DNA of 64,000 nucleotides from Desulforapulum sp034007745 (lineage in GTDB: Bacteria; Desulfobacterota; Desulfobacteria; Desulfobacterales; Desulfobacteraceae): assembly GCA_034007745.1 (NCBI GenBank), contig JAVEQI010000016.1:1-64000 (forward strand), read 5' to 3'. Below the pieces are notes generated by a model. That model did not search any database. It was given only the letters and a program-made list of their open reading frames with translations, and was not told the DNA's origin. Below, one piece after another: positions 60,615 to 64,000 of this stretch; position 1 is the first letter of the stretch, and each line of letters opens with the position of its first letter. The translations under genes were made by a program, and so were the position numbers.

Positions 60615-61550
60615 ATGCAGCAATTTTCAAAGTTAAGATGGACAGCTCTATTAGTGTGCCTGGTGTGGCTGGCATTGATACCCTGTCCGGAATCGGCAGC
60701 ATCTGATGATGCCGTCTACCGCCTGGGTGTCGGGGATGTGGTGAAGGTCTCCATTCTGGCCGGCGGCCAGGAGCAGGTGGCCAAAGAGATGGTGGTGGGC
60801 GATACCGGGGATGTCACGGTCCCGTTCATCGGGAAGCTTTTGGCAGCCGGTCTCACCATCAACGAGCTGGAAAAAAAGATAGTTCATCCTCTGGCCCGGG
60901 ATTTTTTTGTAAACCCCCAGGTCCACCTGCAGATAAAGGAGTACCGCAGCCTCCAGTTTTTCATTTCAGGAGCGGTAAAAGACCCCGGGGTGTTTTCCCT
61001 GGATTTCATGCCCACCATCATGGACCTGATCGCCAAAGCAGGCGGTGTTACCCTGGAACGGGGCAACCTGGCCTATGTGCTCCGGGGCATGAAAGATCCG
61101 GTGCGAATGGCCCGGGACAAGATCCTGGAAGGGCTGGATGCGGAGGTGCCCACCCAGTCCATTGCCGGAACCAAACCCATTATCGTGGACCTGCAGCGGC
61201 TTCTGGATGAGGGTGACATGACGGAAAACATCCGCCTTGCCACCGGAGACACCGTGTACATCCCGCCCGGTACCAAGCTTGACCAGGCCGCCACCAAAAT
61301 CTACGTTCAGGGCAAGGTAAAAAAGCCCGGGGTGTTTGATTATCAACCCGGGATGACCGCCCTGGCCGCCTGCATCATGGCCGGCGGGTTTGACACATTT
61401 GCAGCCCCCAACCGGGCCCGGATCATCCGCCAGTCCGATGGGAAAAGAATAGTCCTGACCATCAATCTTAAAAAGGTCCAGACCGGGGATGCCCCAGACC
61501 TGCCCCTCCAGCCCGGCGACCGGATACATATTCCTGAATCATGGCTGTAA
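60615..61550 (+). CDS. Wza-like polysaccharide export protein (OPX), short form
   Basis: 311 aa. Signal sequence to about residue 30 without a clean lipobox (LIPC). Polysaccharide export domain (about 34-115, YRLGVGDVVKVSILAGGQEQ) and two SLBB domains (about 118-205 and 233-311, IYVQGKVKKPGVFDYQPGMT). The chain stops directly after the second SLBB at HIPESWL, so the C-terminal helix that crosses the outer membrane in Wza is missing. The neighbouring barrel probably supplies the pore. Confidence 0.88.
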   Translation: MQQFSKLRWTALLVCLVWLALIPCPESAASDDAVYRLGVGDVVKVSILAGGQEQVAKEMVVGDTGDVTVPFIGKLLAAGLTINELEKKIVHPLARDFFVNPQVHLQIKEYRSLQFFISGAVKDPGVFSLDFMPTIMDLIAKAGGVTLERGNLAYVLRGMKDPVRMARDKILEGLDAEVPTQSIAGTKPIIVDLQRLLDEGDMTENIRLATGDTVYIPPGTKLDQAATKIYVQGKVKKPGVFDYQPGMTALAACIMAGGFDTFAAPNRARIIRQSDGKRIVLTINLKKVQTGDAPDLPLQPGDRIHIPESWL

Positions 61551-61564
61551 CACAAGGAGACCCC

Positions 61565-63097
61565 ATGCAAGACACCCCTTCGGAATCTTTTTTTCAGGAA
61601 AAGGAAATTCACCTGTCCGAGTACCTGATGGTGCTGATGAAGCGCCGGATCCTGATCATTTTGATGTTTGTTCTCACGGCTCTGACCGCGGCATTTTACA
61701 GCTATTCCGTGGCCCCGGTGTATGAATCTTCCGCCCGACTGATCCTTGACAGGGAAGGTTCGAGCTCGCCCATCACCGGCGAACGCACCGACTATGAGTC
61801 CTACCAGTCCCAGACCATGACCACCAACACCTCCATCAAAATGATCGAATCCAGCCCCGTAATCAAGGAAGTAATCGAGGCATTGAACCTGGATGCAGAG
61901 GACAAGGATCTGGAGGTCAGCTTTATCCGCCAGTGGCTGTCCAACCTCAAGTCCAACGTAAAGCAGCTCCTTGTCAAAAATGTCAAAAAAGATGACACCC
62001 TGAACCTGCTCTCTCCAGAAGAAATTCAGAACCGGAAGATGCAGGCATTGATCGCCCAGGTTCAGGGAAAAATCACGGTGGAGCAGATAAGAGACACCCG
62101 GCTGCTCAACGTATCGGCCAAAGACAAGGACCCTGAACTTGCGGCTGCCATTGCCAATACCCTGACGGCCAAATTCATGGAATTCAACCTTACCAACAAG
62201 ATGGATGCCTCCAAGAAGACCCTTGTCTGGCTGAACCAGGAGCTTTACGACCTTCGCAAAAAACTTGAGGATGACGAGGCTAAGTTTTTCGAGTACAAAA
62301 AGGAGAGTCAGCTCTTCTCCATCGAGGGAAAGCAGAAGCTTGCGGAACAGAAAATCCAGGAGTTCAACACCCGATATCTGGAAACCCGGAACAAGCGTCT
62401 TGAGCTCGATGCCAAGATCAATGAGCTGGATAAAAACCTCGGCTCCCTCAAGGGTGTGGCCAATGTACGCTCGTTGATCAACAACCCCATCATCGAGAGC
62501 ATCTATGCCAAGGTCGTGGATCTCGAGATCGAGCTGTCAAGGCTTTCCAAGACCTTCAAGGGCATGCATCCCAATATTGTCCAGACCCAGACTGAACTTG
62601 AAAAAACCAGGAACAGCCTGGCCCAGGAGATTTCCAAGGAGAAAGAAAACCTCAAATCCGAACGAAAGGTGCTGTTTGCCCGGGAAAAGACCCTGGAAAG
62701 CACCCTGACCGAGTTTGAGAAAGAGGCCCTGGACACCTCTTCAAAAGAGTTGAAATACACCATTCTCCAGCGAAATGTAGATACCTCGAGAAACCTGTAT
62801 GACCTTATGGTTTCCCGGATCAAGGAGTCCAATATCCTCCAGACCGCCAACACCTCCAATATCCGGCTGGTGGAAGCAGCCCAGGTTCCCATCTCCCCTG
62901 TATCCCCCAACAAGCAGCGCAATATACTGCTCGGCATGGTACTCGGGATCTTTTTCGGATGCGGCCTGGCGTTTTTCCTTGAGTACATGGACCAGACCGT
63001 GCGCACGGAAGAGGATGTTCATCAGCATTTTGACCTGCCCGTGCTCTCCGTGATCCCCAAGGCAGATAAATCCATCGCCCATGGAGGCAACTATTGA
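61565..63097 (+). CDS. Wzz/Wzc-like chain-length determinant (PCP-2 type, no kinase)
   Basis: 510 aa. Wzz domain with first membrane helix (about 25-45, ILIILMFVLTALTAAFYSY), long coiled coils in the periplasm (about 200-400), GNVR-type end YTILQRNVDTSRNLYDLM, and second helix (about 450-475, ILLGMVLGIFFGCGLAFFLE). ATG at 61565 has AAGGAG. Its stop overlaps the TTG of the kinase gene (TTGA). The kinase is thus a separate protein. Confidence 0.9.
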   Translation: MQDTPSESFFQEKEIHLSEYLMVLMKRRILIILMFVLTALTAAFYSYSVAPVYESSARLILDREGSSSPITGERTDYESYQSQTMTTNTSIKMIESSPVIKEVIEALNLDAEDKDLEVSFIRQWLSNLKSNVKQLLVKNVKKDDTLNLLSPEEIQNRKMQALIAQVQGKITVEQIRDTRLLNVSAKDKDPELAAAIANTLTAKFMEFNLTNKMDASKKTLVWLNQELYDLRKKLEDDEAKFFEYKKESQLFSIEGKQKLAEQKIQEFNTRYLETRNKRLELDAKINELDKNLGSLKGVANVRSLINNPIIESIYAKVVDLEIELSRLSKTFKGMHPNIVQTQTELEKTRNSLAQEISKEKENLKSERKVLFAREKTLESTLTEFEKEALDTSSKELKYTILQRNVDTSRNLYDLMVSRIKESNILQTANTSNIRLVEAAQVPISPVSPNKQRNILLGMVLGIFFGCGLAFFLEYMDQTVRTEEDVHQHFDLPVLSVIPKADKSIAHGGNY

Positions 63098-64000
63098 TTT
63101 TCAGAAATAAAAAAAAGAGGTCCAGGGAAACCGACAGAGACATACTGCTGTTCAACTTACCTCAAAACTCCCGATTCGCAGAATCCTACCGGACCCTTCG
63201 CACCAACCTGTTTTTTTCAGACATGGACGATGAGGTAAAGTCCGTTGTGGTGACAAGCTCGGTGGAAAAAGAGGGCAAAACCACCACTGCCATTAACCTT
63301 GCCCATACCATCGCCCAGACCGACCGTCAGGTACTGCTCCTGGACTGTGACCTGCGGCGCCCGTTTCTTACGACGCTTGTGACGGATAATCCAGAGCTTG
63401 GCGTAACAGAACTTATCACCGAGGTATTTGGAGTTCATCTCACCAAAGGCAGCCTGGACGAGTTTACCATTGCCGATCTGATCCAGCTGACCCAGCTGCA
63501 GAAGCGCTCGGCCCGCCTGGAGCTTACGAACAAGGAGACCCGGGCCGCCATTGTGTTTGACAGGGGAAAGATGACCGATATCTCCTGGATAAACCGGCCG
63601 GAATCCAAGCAGCTGGCCAACATCCTTATCCGGGAAAACCTTATTACTGAAGAACAGGCCCGCCTCGCCCTGAGCAGTCAGAAAACATCAGACCGCTATC
63701 TGGGCTCTGTTCTGCACACCATGGGTCTTGTTTCCAAAAAAGATCTGGCCCAGGCTTTGTCGCTCCACACCATTCAAGCCATCCGGGCAGTATCGGCCAT
63801 GAAATCCGGTTCTTTTGAATTTTCACCGCCTCCCAAGGATGCGGCAGAGCTTGCCAGACATCAGACCATGGATATTGAAAAGCTGTTTGAAGAGTTCAAC
63901 GACGGTGAAAACACCCTGAGATACTGCAGCACAGCCATTAATAGGGCAATTCTTCCCACGGATGTGGAAAACCTGTTTATCATGCCCGCAGGCAAGACCC
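63094..64000 (+). CDS. BY-type tyrosine kinase with inserted PATAN/DUF4388-like and GspE-N-like domain (partial)
   Basis: 302 residues seen, continues off the window. TTG start 7 bases after GGAGG and overlapping the previous stop. Residues 26-92 are a bacterial tyrosine kinase: RFAESYRTLRTNL, Walker A with SSVEKEGKTTT (55-65), Walker A-prime VLLLDCDLRRP (80-90). Where the kinase should go directly to its next strand, about 160 residues (about 115-275) intervene: a PATAN/DUF4388-like part (GSLDEFTIADLIQLTQL, IVFDRGKMTDI), a GspE-N/MshEN-like helical part (LANILIRENLITEEQARLAL, GLVSKKDLAQAL) and GSFEFSP. The kinase then resumes with VENLFIMPAG (291-300). Walker B lies beyond the end. Confidence 0.8.
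   Translation, partial: MIFRNKKKRSRETDRDILLFNLPQNSRFAESYRTLRTNLFFSDMDDEVKSVVVTSSVEKEGKTTTAINLAHTIAQTDRQVLLLDCDLRRPFLTTLVTDNPELGVTELITEVFGVHLTKGSLDEFTIADLIQLTQLQKRSARLELTNKETRAAIVFDRGKMTDISWINRPESKQLANILIRENLITEEQARLALSSQKTSDRYLGSVLHTMGLVSKKDLAQALSLHTIQAIRAVSAMKSGSFEFSPPPKDAAELARHQTMDIEKLFEEFNDGENTLRYCSTAINRAILPTDVENLFIMPAGKT

Overview
The window reads as a piece of a Gram-negative, probably anaerobic bacterium of the Desulfobacterota (Desulfobacteraceae-like). This is inference from gene content and order: a selenocysteine gene (selA), fused CobA-HemD next to hemC, HPP/CBS and DsrE-type proteins, and an outer-membrane polysaccharide exporter. No marker gene proves the lineage. It is a scaffold with two runs of exactly 100 N (11395-11494 and 52122-52221). 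I see no transposase, integrase, phage gene, rRNA or CRISPR array.

Region 1 (1-15470) is mostly housekeeping: an HPP membrane protein with a separate CBS protein, a DsrE-like protein, ychJ-nnrED-tsaE-lysC, pyrF, a selA-TPR-SIS isomerase-unknown operon running into the first gap, and fmdB-hemC-cobA/hemD-moaA, closed by a bidirectional terminator at 15424-15470.

Region 2 (15549-44901) is one minus-strand block of about 29 kb joining the beta, str, S10, spc and alpha operons. In transcription order it is tRNA-Thr, tRNA-Tyr, tRNA-Gly, tRNA-Thr, a tuf remnant, rpmG, tRNA-Trp, secE, nusG, rplK, rplA, L10 leader, rplJ, rplL, rpoB, rpoC, rpsL, rpsG, tuf, then the S10, spc and alpha genes to rplQ. 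Two things stand out. fusA is absent between rpsG and tuf, and the usual second tuf site behind the tRNA cluster holds only a fragment.

Region 3 (45140-57589) carries an MltD-like lytic transglycosylase, tRNA-Arg, a U32 tRNA-hydroxylation protein, an unknown protein, pgk, radC with a small Cys-rich gene, gyrA (broken by the second gap), an AI-2E-family membrane protein with a 51-aa membrane peptide, and a thiolase.

Region 4 (57641-64000) is the start of an exopolysaccharide export operon: CpsB-type phosphatase, an Ala-rich exported repeat protein, an outer-membrane beta-barrel, a short Wza-like protein, a Wzz-like chain-length protein, and a tyrosine kinase. The kinase P-loop domain is split by an inserted domain resembling PATAN/DUF4388 plus a GspE-N/MshEN-like helical part. 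It runs off the window and is the most novel protein here.

The spacers carry a second unusual signal: arrays of period 7 built as a 4-base core plus a 3-base spacer. Many invert their core halfway, so they can fold into hairpins. At least four core families occur (TAGC/GCTA, GGGT/ACCC, CTTG/CAAG, CCAC), often overlapping the stop codon of a gene and sometimes joined to a longer dispersed repeat.
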